DNA of 61,595 nt from Brevibacillus invocatus (GCF_003710915.1 NZ_RHHR01000039.1:1-61595); one strand, 5' to 3'. Positions 16,729 through 25,698 are shown, counted from the stretch's first letter. Numbers and translations are program-made. Notes: generated from the letters alone by a model not told the origin.

Positions 16729-18993
16729 ATGAGAAAAAATTGGAAACCGGCGCTCGCGCTTTTGACGGTCACCACACTCCTCTTTGGGCAAGGAGCAGGA
16801 TCAGTCTCTGCACAAGGACAGGCAGTGCCGCCAGGGGCTGGGACTGCTGCGTCGCAGGGCCAGTCGCCCCAATCGCCCCAATCGCCTGTGTTTACCTTCA
16901 CAAGCCTAGCCAGCCAAGCCCATGCTGTATACGCAGCCAATGGACCCGATCAAACGCTGGGAACCGTTCTTCGACTAGCGAGTGAGCCCGTTACGCTGGG
17001 CGGAGTGAACGAGTCCTTTGACTATTACTACAGCGTTCCGCGCACAACGGTCGGGAGCAACAACTATCTGGAAATCGCGTTTAGTCACTCTGAGCTGCTG
17101 AACGCCACACGCTCTACGTTGACGGTGAGTGTGGATGACAAACCGATGAAAAGTGTGTTCCTGACCAAGGAGACCGCTCAGCATGGAAGAATCAGAATCC
17201 CGCTGGGCGCAGCCGAAACGGCATTCGGCTTTCACAAGATTACGATCACCAAGCATAGCTTGCTCACTGACAACATTTGCGACGATCAACACGATCCTGC
17301 GAATTGGGTGAAAATCGATAAAAGCTCCTTTGCTTTTCTGGATACACAGGCACAAGCATCGTCTTCAGATCTGCTCAAGGAGTATCCGCTGCCATTCGTG
17401 GAGCCGGGCAATTCGACTGAGGTGTATACCAAAATCGTGGTTCCCGATGCCGCGCAGCCCGATGTAGTGGCAGCTGCCTTGAAGGTAGCCACCTCGCTAT
17501 CCGCCCAAACTGCGACTCATCGCCCGATCCCGATCGTACCGGAGAGCGAATGGAAGGCAAAGGGAGACTTGGGCCACGTAATCGCGATCGGAAATCCTGA
17601 GGCATGGAATGGTCCACTCAAGACGCTGGTTGCTGACCAGGGGATTGCTGAGAGGGATCAGAAGCTGGGACTGGATTACTACCAGATGAGAGTCAATCAG
17701 TCGCCTGCTGCCAAGCTGTTGCTCCTGGTGACGAGAGGCAAAGAATCGAGTTTTGCCGAGACGATTCACCTGCTGACGGATCAGGAAATGAACAAGCAGC
17801 TGGCTGGCAATCAGCTGGTAGTAAAGCAGGCTCCAGGCCAATCTGCTGGAAAGTCTCAATCCCATATACTGTCACTGGCTTCAGCTGGCTATTCGCCTAT
17901 CATGCTTGAGCACGGAAATAGCGGTACCCAGCAGGTGGTCTTGAAGATTCCATCCCATTGGAAAATTACCGGCGATGTCTCGCTCGATCTGCAAATGAAA
18001 ATCTCTCCCTTGCTGATGCAAAGTGAAGGAGAGGATAAGCCGCAGCACCAGCTGACAGTAACGGTAAATGGCGTTCCCCACACGGTCTTGCTTCAGCAGC
18101 TGAAGCCAGTGGATAAAAATGACGGCTACCAGGTTCGCGTCCCTATTTCGCCGGCTGTGTTGAAGGAGGCAAACCATATCTTGACGGTTGCTTTCTCGGC
18201 TTCCATGGACCTCAAGGGAGATGCCTGTGCACCAGAAAACAACAAGGGACGCTGGATCTTTGTGGATAAGGAAAGTACCCTGGATGTTCCACATGAAGTT
18301 CCGGCGCAAAACAGCTTTCAGTATTGGCCTGCTCCATTTGTCCAGGACGACGGCATGAAGAACACTGCCTTTCTTCTGCCAGAAAAGTGGACAGGCGAGT
18401 ATTTGACCCAGTTCTCGATGCTGCTCAATGAAATGCTGAAGGAGGCAGACCATCCGCAGGGGAATGCCTTCATGATCTTTCAGGAACCGCTGACAGAAAA
18501 GGATGTGCAGGCGATTTCTTCGTACCACGTGATTGCGATGGGGGATTTGGAGCACTATCCTTCCTTGCTGCAGGCTGAGGGGCAGCTCTTGGTCAACGAG
18601 ATCAAACCGTTGAATCAGTACCATGTCGTCAATGAAACCACCCGCTATGTTGCGTGGGTCCAGCCCTCGATCTGGAATCCGCAGCGGACTATGAGCTTCT
18701 TCCAAGACGCAGATGAAAGCAAGGCGGGTCAGGGCAGCTTCCTTCACGCAGATCTGCTGCAATATCTGAAAAATGCCCATGAAGATGGTCAGATTGTGGT
18801 GATGAGCAAATCGAATGATATTTTCACGGTGCAAGTGGACGAAATAGTTGCGAAAGAGACCGGTTTTGACGAGATGGTAGGGAATATTTCGCTCTGGTTG
18901 ATCGGCGGGGTTCTGGCTGTTTTCCTGATTTTGCTGGTGATTTATATCCGCATGCTGAAAGTGGAGAAAAAGAAAGCAAAAAGAAAAGGATAA
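16729..18993 (+). CDS. ydaN: YdaN-like BcsB-family accessory protein for polysaccharide export
   Basis: 754 aa. Signal peptide, then a Gln/Ser/Pro-rich stretch (residues 30-60, with a QSPQSPQSP repeat), then a large extracytoplasmic BcsB-like region (jelly-roll carbohydrate-binding modules with SLDLQMKISPLL and HILTVAFSASMDL). One C-terminal membrane helix (SLWLIGGVLAVFLILLVIYI) ends in a lysine-rich tail. BcsB guides glucan out of the membrane beside the synthase, and its C-terminal helix packs against the polymerase. It begins 3 bases after ydaM. Nearest terminator evidence downstream is weak. Confidence 0.83.
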   Translation: MRKNWKPALALLTVTTLLFGQGAGSVSAQGQAVPPGAGTAASQGQSPQSPQSPVFTFTSLASQAHAVYAANGPDQTLGTVLRLASEPVTLGGVNESFDYYYSVPRTTVGSNNYLEIAFSHSELLNATRSTLTVSVDDKPMKSVFLTKETAQHGRIRIPLGAAETAFGFHKITITKHSLLTDNICDDQHDPANWVKIDKSSFAFLDTQAQASSSDLLKEYPLPFVEPGNSTEVYTKIVVPDAAQPDVVAAALKVATSLSAQTATHRPIPIVPESEWKAKGDLGHVIAIGNPEAWNGPLKTLVADQGIAERDQKLGLDYYQMRVNQSPAAKLLLLVTRGKESSFAETIHLLTDQEMNKQLAGNQLVVKQAPGQSAGKSQSHILSLASAGYSPIMLEHGNSGTQQVVLKIPSHWKITGDVSLDLQMKISPLLMQSEGEDKPQHQLTVTVNGVPHTVLLQQLKPVDKNDGYQVRVPISPAVLKEANHILTVAFSASMDLKGDACAPENNKGRWIFVDKESTLDVPHEVPAQNSFQYWPAPFVQDDGMKNTAFLLPEKWTGEYLTQFSMLLNEMLKEADHPQGNAFMIFQEPLTEKDVQAISSYHVIAMGDLEHYPSLLQAEGQLLVNEIKPLNQYHVVNETTRYVAWVQPSIWNPQRTMSFFQDADESKAGQGSFLHADLLQYLKNAHEDGQIVVMSKSNDIFTVQVDEIVAKETGFDEMVGNISLWLIGGVLAVFLILLVIYIRMLKVEKKKAKRKG

Positions 18994-19158
18994 AAAATAA
19001 ATCATTTTTCAAATGGCAAATTTAGTGATTTTGCCCCTCGGAAACAGGAAGGTTTGGCTCTGACAGCAGGCGTGTTTTCTGGCACAAGCTCTCTTCATGC
19101 TCGCCCAATTTCTGGGGCCATCTTCGCGCCATACGGACAAATCCAAAAAAGAAGTCGG

Positions 19159-19187
19159 TTGACAAGGAGTGAAAACCTTTCTATAAT
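19159..19187 (+). promoter_or_regulatory. Consensus sigma-A promoter of alaR-alaT
   Basis: TTGACA (19159-19164), a 17-base spacer and TATAAT (19182-19187): a perfect housekeeping promoter. Transcription should start near 19194, immediately before the T-box leader. Such a strong promoter fits a gene whose output is set by attenuation rather than initiation. Confidence 0.88.
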
Positions 19188-19193
19188 CTGAGT

Positions 19194-19526
19194 CATTCGA
19201 CAAAGTGAGTAACCTATAAACTGAACTGCCGTGAAAAGGAAAGTAGAAAAGAGCTTTGACGACCAGAGAGCTGCCTGATTGCTGAGAGGGCTGCCGCCAA
19301 CTCTTTTTGAACGCCACCTTGGAGCACTGCTTTTGAAATCTCGTAGTAGAAAGCAGCGAGTAGCCCACGTTATCGGGCGTCAGTCAACAAAAACGGTCAC
19401 GACCGTTTTGACTGCACGAGTTTGTCTCTTGTGAAAGGGGCAAAAAAGCTGAGTGGTACCGCGAACGATCGCCTCAGCAATCGGAACCGAGTGAAAGAAT
19501 CGGACCGATTGCTGGGGCGTTTTTAT
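19194..19526 (+). ncRNA. T-box leader, probable alanine specifier
   Basis: The leader has all the T-box parts: a Stem I with an AGAGAG/GCTG distal region (19266-19294), a specifier-loop segment GAACGCCACCTTGGAGC (19309-19325), and the conserved T-box GTGGTACCGCG (19453-19463). A 15-bp terminator follows (CGCCTCAGCAATCGG at 19470-19484 with CCGATTGCTGGGGCG at 19505-19519) and a T-run. By register with other T-boxes the specifier triplet is GCC (19313-19315), for alanine. Uncharged tRNA-Ala would favour the antiterminator and read-through into alaR-alaT. T-box identity is certain; the specifier reading is by eye. Confidence 0.9.
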
Positions 19527-19553
19527 ATTGAAAAAGAGAATGGAGTGGTGGGA

Positions 19554-20054
19554 ATGGATCGACAAAAACAGATGGAACTGCTGCGTCTTCTGGAAGAGGA
19601 TAGCAGACAGGACGCCGAACAGCTGGGCAAGATGCTGGCAGAGCCAAAAGAAGAGATAGAGAAGGCGATTGCGGCATTGGAAGATGAGAAAATTATCGTG
19701 AAGTACCCGGCACTGATCAACTGGGAACGCATGGACGATCATCCCTATGTGAATGCGATGATCGATGTAAAAGTAACGCCGAAGCGGGATGTGGGCTTTG
19801 ACGAGGTAGCAGAGCGGATCTGCCGTTTCCCTGAAGTAAAAGCCGTGTATCTGATGTCAGGTGCAAGCTATGATCTCTCTGTGGTGCTGGAAGGAAAGAC
19901 CATGCGCGAGGTAGCATCGTTTGTTTCGCAAAAGCTGGCGACGCTGGATTCCGTTATTTCGACAGCAACCCATTTTATATTAAAACGCTACAAACACGAT
20001 GGCATTGAATTAGAAGATCGTGATGAAGATCGCAGAATGGTGGTAACGCCGTGA
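19554..20054 (+). CDS. alaR: Lrp/AsnC-family regulator (AlaR-like)
   Basis: 166 aa. An N-terminal winged helix (MELLRLLEEDSRQDAEQLGKML) is followed by the Lrp effector domain (VNAMIDVKVTPKRDVG, VKAVYLMSGASYDLSVVL). I place the start at 19554, after GGAG in GGAGTGGTGGGA; the open frame continues upstream but through the T-box. The 3' end overlaps the aminotransferase start by 4 bases (GTGA). The pair matches B. subtilis yugG-yugH, now alaR-alaT, in which AlaR activates alanine aminotransferase. Here control is layered: a regulator gene plus the T-box. Confidence 0.85.
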   Translation: MDRQKQMELLRLLEEDSRQDAEQLGKMLAEPKEEIEKAIAALEDEKIIVKYPALINWERMDDHPYVNAMIDVKVTPKRDVGFDEVAERICRFPEVKAVYLMSGASYDLSVVLEGKTMREVASFVSQKLATLDSVISTATHFILKRYKHDGIELEDRDEDRRMVVTP

Positions 20055-21229
20055 GTACACAAGTATCAGTCAAAAGTCGTTTGTCATCTACCGTTGCATC
20101 CTTGAAGCCGTCCGGTATCCGCCGATTTTTCGATCTGGCAGCCTCGATGGAAGGCGTCATCTCCCTCGGAGTCGGGGAGCCTGATTTCGTCACACCTTGG
20201 CGCATGCGAGAGGCTTCGATTTCGTCCTTGGAGCGTGGCTATACGGCTTACACCTCCAATGCCGGGATGCTGGAGCTGCGAGTCGAGATTGCGAAATATC
20301 TGGAGGAGCGTTTTTCGGTCAGCTATCACCCGGATAAAGAGATTCTCGTGACGGTCGGCGCCAGCGAAGCGATCGACATTGCCTTGCGTGCGATCCTGGA
20401 CCCGGGCGACGAGGTGCTGGTCGTAGAACCGTGCTACGTCTCCTATGAACCGGTCATCCGACTCGCTGGAGGCGTGCCCGTATTTTTGAAAACCAAAATG
20501 GAGAACCAGTTCAAGCTGACTCCAGAAGAGCTGGAGAAGCATATTACAGCACGCACCAAAGCGATTATTTTCTGCTATCCGAACAATCCGACTGGAAGCA
20601 CGATGAGCGCAGAGGAATGGCAAGCACTGCTGCCGATCCTGCAAAAAAATGATTTGCTCGTCATCTCCGACGAAATCTACGGAGAGCTCACCTACGGTCG
20701 GATGCATGACAGCATTGCAGCCTTACCAGGAATGAAGGAACGGACGATCCTGATCTCCGGCTTCTCCAAGGCTTTTGCGATGACAGGCTGGCGTCTCGGT
20801 TACGTCTGTGCCGAGCCGGAGCTGCTCGCAGGGATGCTGAAAATTCATCAGTACACGATGCTTTGTGCCCCGACGATGGCACAGATGGCGGCGCTCGAAG
20901 CCTTGCGTCACGGTCGCAGTGACATGGAGCGGATGGTGGAGAGCTACAGACAGCGGCGTAATTACGTCGTAGACGGATTCCGCCACATCGGACTTGACTG
21001 CCACGAGCCGGAAGGAGCCTTTTACGCCTTCCCGTCGATCGCCCCTACCGGACTGTCGGCAGCAGACTTTGCAGAGAAGCTGTTGATGGAAGAAAAGGTT
21101 GCCGTGGTGCCGGGAGATGTGTTCGGTGAGAGCGGTCATGGTCACATCCGCTGCTCGTACGCTACCTCGATGGAGCAGCTGAAGAAGGCGCTGGATCGAA
21201 TGGAGCATTTCGTAAGCCGATTGTCTTAG
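20051..21229 (+). CDS. alaT: Alanine aminotransferase-like PLP enzyme (AlaT-like)
   Basis: 392 aa, fold type I class I aminotransferase. Seen: GVGEPDF near the N-terminus, FCYPNNPTGS (about 175), VISDEIYGEL, and the PLP lysine in ISGFSKAFAMTGWRLGY (about 237). It would interconvert pyruvate plus glutamate and alanine plus 2-oxoglutarate. GTG start overlapping the stop of alaR, so translation is coupled. The alanine T-box upstream supports a role in alanine synthesis. Confidence 0.85.
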   Translation: MSTQVSVKSRLSSTVASLKPSGIRRFFDLAASMEGVISLGVGEPDFVTPWRMREASISSLERGYTAYTSNAGMLELRVEIAKYLEERFSVSYHPDKEILVTVGASEAIDIALRAILDPGDEVLVVEPCYVSYEPVIRLAGGVPVFLKTKMENQFKLTPEELEKHITARTKAIIFCYPNNPTGSTMSAEEWQALLPILQKNDLLVISDEIYGELTYGRMHDSIAALPGMKERTILISGFSKAFAMTGWRLGYVCAEPELLAGMLKIHQYTMLCAPTMAQMAALEALRHGRSDMERMVESYRQRRNYVVDGFRHIGLDCHEPEGAFYAFPSIAPTGLSAADFAEKLLMEEKVAVVPGDVFGESGHGHIRCSYATSMEQLKKALDRMEHFVSRLS

Positions 21230-21252
21230 ACTGCATGTGGGAGGTGAAAAGA

Positions 21253-22162
21253 TTGGAAAAAATCGTGTTACCTCCCCGTTTTCCGGAGACGATCTGCGGG
21301 GTGTACGGAGAAGAGGGGCAAAAGTGGCTGGAACAGCTCGGCCTTTTACTCCAGGTATGTGAACACAGGTGGGCGCTGGAAATCCAGTATGAAACACCTT
21401 ACACGCTCAGCTACAACTACGTCACACCGGTCGTACTCCCTGGTGGTGCGCCAGCCGTACTAAAGCTTGGTGTGCCAGGCAAATACCGAGATCGAAGCCC
21501 TGAGCATGTTCGCAGGAGAGGGAATGGTGCGGCTCCTGGACGCTGATCCCGACCAGGGCCTTATGCTGCTGGAGAAGGTCATGCCTGGCGTGACGCTGGA
21601 TGCTGTAGGGCAGGAGGAAGAACAGACGAGGGCTGCGGTGGAGGTCCTCGGCAGACTGCGTAGAACCAACTCAGCCTCAGCGTTGTTCCCGACCGTTGCA
21701 GACTGGTTCGAAGGTCTGGGGCGGATGCGCGAGCATTTTCACGGAGGAACAGGACCCTTGCCGGAAAAACTGGTCGAGCTGGCTGAAGCATGGTCTGCCA
21801 AGCTGATCTCCACGATTCGAGAGCCCCGGCTGCTGCATGGCGATCTGCATCACGGAAATATCCTGTCAGCTGCCCGTGAACCGTGGCTGGCGATTGATCC
21901 CAAAGGGGTGATCGGGGAGACAGAGTATGAATGCATCGCCTATTTGCGCAATCATCTACCAAAAGGTGATGAACAGGATACGCTGCGAAGACGTGTCGAG
22001 CATCTGGTGAAAGGACTGGATGTGCAGCGGGATAGAGTGCTGGCTTGGGGACTCAGTCATTCCATCCTCTCAGCTTGGTGGCATCTCGGGGAAAATACAG
22101 AAGGCTGGGAAGACGCCGTCCGGCAGGCTGAATGGTTTGAGCTTTTATTAAAGCATACATAG
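21253..22162 (+). pseudogene. Frameshifted aminoglycoside/hydroxyurea kinase (APH(6)/StrB-like)
   Basis: The gene begins at TTG 21253 behind GGGAGGTG. The first frame runs through LEIQYETPYTLSYNYV and APAVLKLGVPGK and is then lost near 21475-21490. The rest of the kinase continues in another frame from NTEIEALSMFAGEG to the end at 22162. That frame holds the catalytic loop LLHGDLHHGNIL and the metal Asp of AIDPKG. Joined, they make about 300 residues, the normal size for this antibiotic-kinase family. One small indel therefore separates it from a full gene. It could be a sequencing error or a real, recent inactivation. A terminator follows at once. Confidence 0.75.
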
Positions 22163-22180
22163 AAGTAGCCTACATGGGGA

Positions 22181-22226
22181 AAAACACCTGGCTCTGTCAC
22201 GAATGACAGGGACCAGGTGTTTTTTG
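22181..22226 (+). terminator. Strong intrinsic terminator
   Basis: A long stem, ACACCTGG then CTCTGTCA paired with TGACAGGG then CCAGGTGT, closes on a CGAA loop and is followed by six T residues. Confidence 0.88.
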
Positions 22227-22269
22227 CATGGATGCTAGTCAATACTCCGGCTCTTAAGTACGATTGAAA

Positions 22270-22438
22270 TTAATGGGGATAGTGAATCACCATGCTTACA
22301 CGGGTAATGGAATCCCCAGAGTTATGGTACACATGATGCCGGTCCGCCTTGAAGCGTATGGATTCACCGACTTTTACTGTAAATTCCTCGGATTCCGCCC
22401 AGGAATAAATAAAGTATGGATCAGACACTACCGTTGTC
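22270..22438 (-). pseudogene. Remnant of an XRE-cupin transcriptional regulator (C-terminal half of the cupin)
   Basis: Read on the minus strand, this stretch encodes SWAESEEFTVKVGESIRF and then ADRHHVYHNSGDS, ending MVIHYPH before a TAA. That is the C-terminal beta strands of the cupin domain that follows an HTH in regulators of the SinR/PuuR type. An in-frame TAG stands at 22439-22441 and the HTH half is absent, so only about 56 codons survive. The break lies just upstream of the antiporter gene, suggesting a rearrangement here. Confidence 0.65.
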
Positions 22439-22544
22439 TAATCTTGAATAAATTCTTTAATGGAGGAGCTTGCACATCGCCGGCTCTTTTTGTCTTTATT
22501 GGGCATAATAACATCGGTCAATAATAGCAAGGGGGAGGGCATAC

Positions 22545-23702
22545 ATGTTTTTCTTCACGATTCTCATCATTTTGCTTGCAACCAAACTGGCCGGAGACCT
22601 CAGTGTTCGATTAGGTATGCCGGCCGTAGTCGGAAAGCTAATCATCGGAGTGATCATCGGTCCTGCCATTTTCAGCTGGGTAGAAAACTCGGAAATCATT
22701 GATGAATTGAGCGAAATCGGTGTTTTGCTGTTGATGTTTATTGCCGGACTGGAGACAGACATCGACGAGCTTAAACGCTCGTTCAAATCTTCAACAGCCG
22801 TAGCAATCGGTGGAATAATTCTTCCCTTTGTAGGTGGCTACTTAGTCGGTACAGCGATTGGAATGGAGCCCTCGCACGTCATTTTTTTAGGCTTACTGTT
22901 ATCGGCAACCTCAGTCAGTATATCCGTGCAATCCTTAAAGGAACTCAATATGCTGAATAGTCGGGAAAGCACCACCATATTGGGAGCCGCGATCCTGGAC
23001 GATATTCTCGTGGTTATTCTTCTTGCGTTCGTTATGAGTATTTATAGCGGCGAAGAAGTCAATTTGATGCTTGTAATTAGCAAGAAATTTATATTTTTCA
23101 TTATCGCTGGATTGATGATTTGGAAGGGCGCAAAATGGTTTATGAAATGGCTTGCTCCTCTCCGTGTAACCGAGTCGGTTATAAGCGCTGGATTGATCGT
23201 ATGCTTCTTACTGGCCTTTGTCGCTGAAGAGTTGGGCGTAGCTGGCATAATCGGTGCGTTTGCGGCTGGATTGGCCATTTCGCAAACGAAGTATAAAGAA
23301 GAAGTGGAGCATAAGCTGGAACCAATCGCCTATGCGATTTTTGTACCCATTTTCTTCGTTAGTGTCGGCTTCTCTGTTTCCTTTGAAGGACTTGGCGAAC
23401 ACTTAGGGTTGATTGCTGTTTTGTCCGTAATTGCTATTCTTACCAAGCTGCTTGGCTCGGGATTGGGAGCAAGACTTACGGGTTTTTCGACACGTTCCTC
23501 TTTAGGGATTGGTTCAGGCATGGTGTCGCGCGGGGAAGTGGCATTGATCATTGCAACGATCGGCATGGAGAGCGGGCTGCTGAATCCCGATTACTTCACA
23601 ATTTTGGTTATTGTGGTTATCTTGACCACATTGATTACGCCCTTCCTGTTGAAGATTATCTTCCGGGGACAGACGGCAACACGAGAGTATGACGATGCCT
23701 AA
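22545..23702 (+). CDS. Cation/proton antiporter (CPA2, KefB-like membrane part)
   Basis: 385 aa with about 12 membrane helices and nothing else: no RCK/TrkA-N nucleotide-binding domain. RLGMPAVVGKLIIGVIIGP, the AAILDDILVVILL segment with the transport aspartates, and GSGMVSRGEVALIIATIG are typical of the Na+/H+ exchanger superfamily. It probably exchanges Na+ or K+ for H+ and helps pH or salt balance. A strong ribosome binding site (AGGGGGAGG) precedes the ATG. It has no operon partner. Base composition is slightly lower in GC than its neighbours. Confidence 0.82.
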   Translation: MFFFTILIILLATKLAGDLSVRLGMPAVVGKLIIGVIIGPAIFSWVENSEIIDELSEIGVLLLMFIAGLETDIDELKRSFKSSTAVAIGGIILPFVGGYLVGTAIGMEPSHVIFLGLLLSATSVSISVQSLKELNMLNSRESTTILGAAILDDILVVILLAFVMSIYSGEEVNLMLVISKKFIFFIIAGLMIWKGAKWFMKWLAPLRVTESVISAGLIVCFLLAFVAEELGVAGIIGAFAAGLAISQTKYKEEVEHKLEPIAYAIFVPIFFVSVGFSVSFEGLGEHLGLIAVLSVIAILTKLLGSGLGARLTGFSTRSSLGIGSGMVSRGEVALIIATIGMESGLLNPDYFTILVIVVILTTLITPFLLKIIFRGQTATREYDDA

Positions 23703-23778
23703 ATAACGCCTAAAGGCTTTGACGAGTGGATTGAAGCTTATTTGCTGTCTATTCAGCAAACGGGATTGTTCGTTCAAT

Positions 23779-23840
23779 AAAAACAGCGGAAGTCTAAGAC
23801 TTTGATTTCATCTCTTAGATCTCCGCTGTTTATTTTTAGG
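23779..23840. terminator. Bidirectional terminator between convergent genes
   Basis: AAACAGCGGA and TCCGCTGTTTA pair, with further AGTCTAAGA/TCTTAGAT pairing inside, and T-rich sequence follows on the plus side. It separates the antiporter from the lysine permease. Confidence 0.75.
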
Positions 23841-23883
23841 GTTCCGTCTAAAACTTTATTTTCATAGAACATCCCCAGCTTTT

Positions 23884-25320
23884 CTACTGATCGAAATCCA
23901 CCTTGTCCAAGGATACGATCTTGGTTTTTTTGCCCCATCTATACCCGAGCCAAACGATCAGGAAGAGCGGCAGTCCGATGTAGGATACAAGAACGCCGTA
24001 CCAGTCGATCGTATCACCCATGAACGCTCCGTAATTCTGTCCGATAATCACGATCATACAGATGATGAAAGCAAAGATCGGGCCAAACGGGAACCATTTC
24101 GCGCGGTAAGGCAATTCGCTCAGGTCGCGTCCTTGAGCGACGTAAGCCTTGCGAAAACGGTAGTGGCTGACAGCAATTCCGAGCCAGGCGATAAAGCCGG
24201 ACATCCCGGATGCATTCAACAGCCAGACGTAGACGACACCATCTCCGAACAGGGAAGCCAGGAAGGCGAAGGCACCAATCAATGCGGTCAGGATCAGGGA
24301 GTTGATCGGCACACCATTCCGTGTGAGCTTGGCAAAAATCTTCGGCGCTTTGCCATCCTTCGCCAGATTCCAGAGCATACGTGTAGAGGCGTACATCCCC
24401 GAGTTTCCGGCTGACAGAACCGATGTGAGAATGACTGCATTCATGACAGACGCTGCAAAGGCAAAGCCAGCTTTTTCAAAAACGATGGTAAATGGACTGA
24501 TCGCGATGTCGGTCAGTTCCCCGCTGATCAGATTGGGATTGTCGTAAGGAACCAGAAGACCGATGATCAGGATCGCCAAAATGTAAAAAAGCAGGATGCG
24601 CCAAAAGATCTGGCGAATGGCTCTCGGGATATTGCGAGCGGGGTCTTCACTTTCCCCTGCCGCGACACCGACCAGCTCTGTTCCCTGAAACGAGAACCCG
24701 GCAATCATAAAGACCCCCAACATGGCCATGAAGCCACCGCTAAACGGAGCGTCTCCTTTGGTGAAGTTTTCGAATCCGACTGCTTCACCGCCCATGATGC
24801 CAAAAATCATCAGTATCCCAAAAATGATAAAGAGAATGACCGTTACTACTTTGATCAAAGCAAACCAATATTCGGATTCACCGTACCCTTTTACAGATAA
24901 TAGATTCAATCCAAACATAAGCAGGAGGAACAAGGCACTCCAGATCATCGATGGCACGTCAGGCAGCCAGTATTTCATGATCAGTGCTGCGGCCGACAGC
25001 TCGACAGCGATCGTGATTGCCCAGTTGTACCAGTAGTTCCAGCCCAGTGCAAAACCCAGAGATGGGTCGACGAACTTGGTCGCGTACGTACTGAAGGAGC
25101 CTGAAACTGGCATGAAGGATGCCATCTCTCCCAGACTGGTCATCAAAAAGTAAACCATGATACTGATGGCTATATAGGCGACTAAAGCTCCGCCCGGCCC
25201 GGCAGAGTGAATAGAGCCGCCGCTCGCGAGGAAAAGCCCCGTCCCGATGGAGCCGCCGATGGCAATCATCGACAGGTGGCGGGCTTTCAATCCTCGATTG
25301 AGTTGCTGTTGATTCGACAT
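23884..25320 (-). CDS. lysP: Lysine permease (APC-family amino acid transporter)
   Basis: 478 aa with 12 predicted membrane helices. The opening GLKARHLSMIAIGGSIGTGLF is the amino-acid/proton symporter signature, and the GESEDPARNIPRA loop follows helix 6. The frame extends 40 codons further upstream, but that part overlaps the riboswitch terminator; the ATG at 25320 is preceded by AAAGG about 13 bases away and begins the family homology. Substrate is assigned from the lysine riboswitch in the leader, as with YvsH/LysP-type carriers in other Bacillales. A minus-strand unit on its own. Confidence 0.87.
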   Translation of the reverse strand: MSNQQQLNRGLKARHLSMIAIGGSIGTGLFLASGGSIHSAGPGGALVAYIAISIMVYFLMTSLGEMASFMPVSGSFSTYATKFVDPSLGFALGWNYWYNWAITIAVELSAAALIMKYWLPDVPSMIWSALFLLLMFGLNLLSVKGYGESEYWFALIKVVTVILFIIFGILMIFGIMGGEAVGFENFTKGDAPFSGGFMAMLGVFMIAGFSFQGTELVGVAAGESEDPARNIPRAIRQIFWRILLFYILAILIIGLLVPYDNPNLISGELTDIAISPFTIVFEKAGFAFAASVMNAVILTSVLSAGNSGMYASTRMLWNLAKDGKAPKIFAKLTRNGVPINSLILTALIGAFAFLASLFGDGVVYVWLLNASGMSGFIAWLGIAVSHYRFRKAYVAQGRDLSELPYRAKWFPFGPIFAFIICMIVIIGQNYGAFMGDTIDWYGVLVSYIGLPLFLIVWLGYRWGKKTKIVSLDKVDFDQ

Positions 25321-25375
25321 GATGATGAAACACGACCTTTCGCTGGGACATTTTTCTGGAAGGAAGGTCGGAAAC

Positions 25376-25622
25376 GAAAAACCGCCTTTAGCCAAGTATT
25401 GGCCAAGGGCGGTATAATCCAATCCCCACCAAACCTTCACGGAAGATAGCTCAACACGTTAGCTTAGACAGGCAAACGTGACAGTTCTGTCCCTTTCGGG
25501 TACAGCCCCAGCCCGCTTGTACAAAAGATACACCGCAGGCTTCGGCAGCTTTTCCCTCATCTGTAGTCCTGGATCTCTTTTGAATCTCGTACAGAATCCT
25601 ATAAAAGCCGCGACCTCTATCC
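25376..25622 (-). ncRNA. Lysine riboswitch (L box) with terminator
   Basis: On the minus strand the leader carries the L-box landmarks in order: AGAGGTCGCGGC, GGGAAAAGCTGCCGAAG, GCTGGGGCTGT and ACTGTCAC, then a P1 closing strand CTATCTTCC pairing with GGATAG. The expression platform is the hairpin ACCGCC.../GGCGGTTTTTCG at 25376-25418, an intrinsic terminator before the permease start. Lysine binding should favour the terminator, shutting off import when lysine is abundant. A small extra hairpin (CCTCATC/GATGAGG, 25621-25640) sits just 5' of the aptamer. Confidence 0.88.
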
Positions 25623-25670
25623 TCATCGTGAAAGATGAGGATATCATGTATGAAATTATTTTACTCATAA

Positions 25671-25698
25671 AGTATATAAAAAATTTGATTGAAATCAA
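25671..25698 (-). promoter_or_regulatory. Putative sigma-A promoter of lysP
   Basis: Read on the minus strand: TTGATT (25693-25698), 16-base spacer, TATACT (25671-25676). It lies about 50 bases before the riboswitch aptamer, in an AT-rich stretch. Confidence 0.55.

Noticed and set aside
19014..19034. GGCAAA/TTTTGCC hairpin after ydaN as terminator
   Set aside because: The stem is short and lacks a following T-run, so it was not listed.
22264..22524. Plus-strand ORF of 86 codons before the antiporter
   Set aside because: It is antisense to the cupin remnant, and its residues show no family likeness or ribosome binding site.
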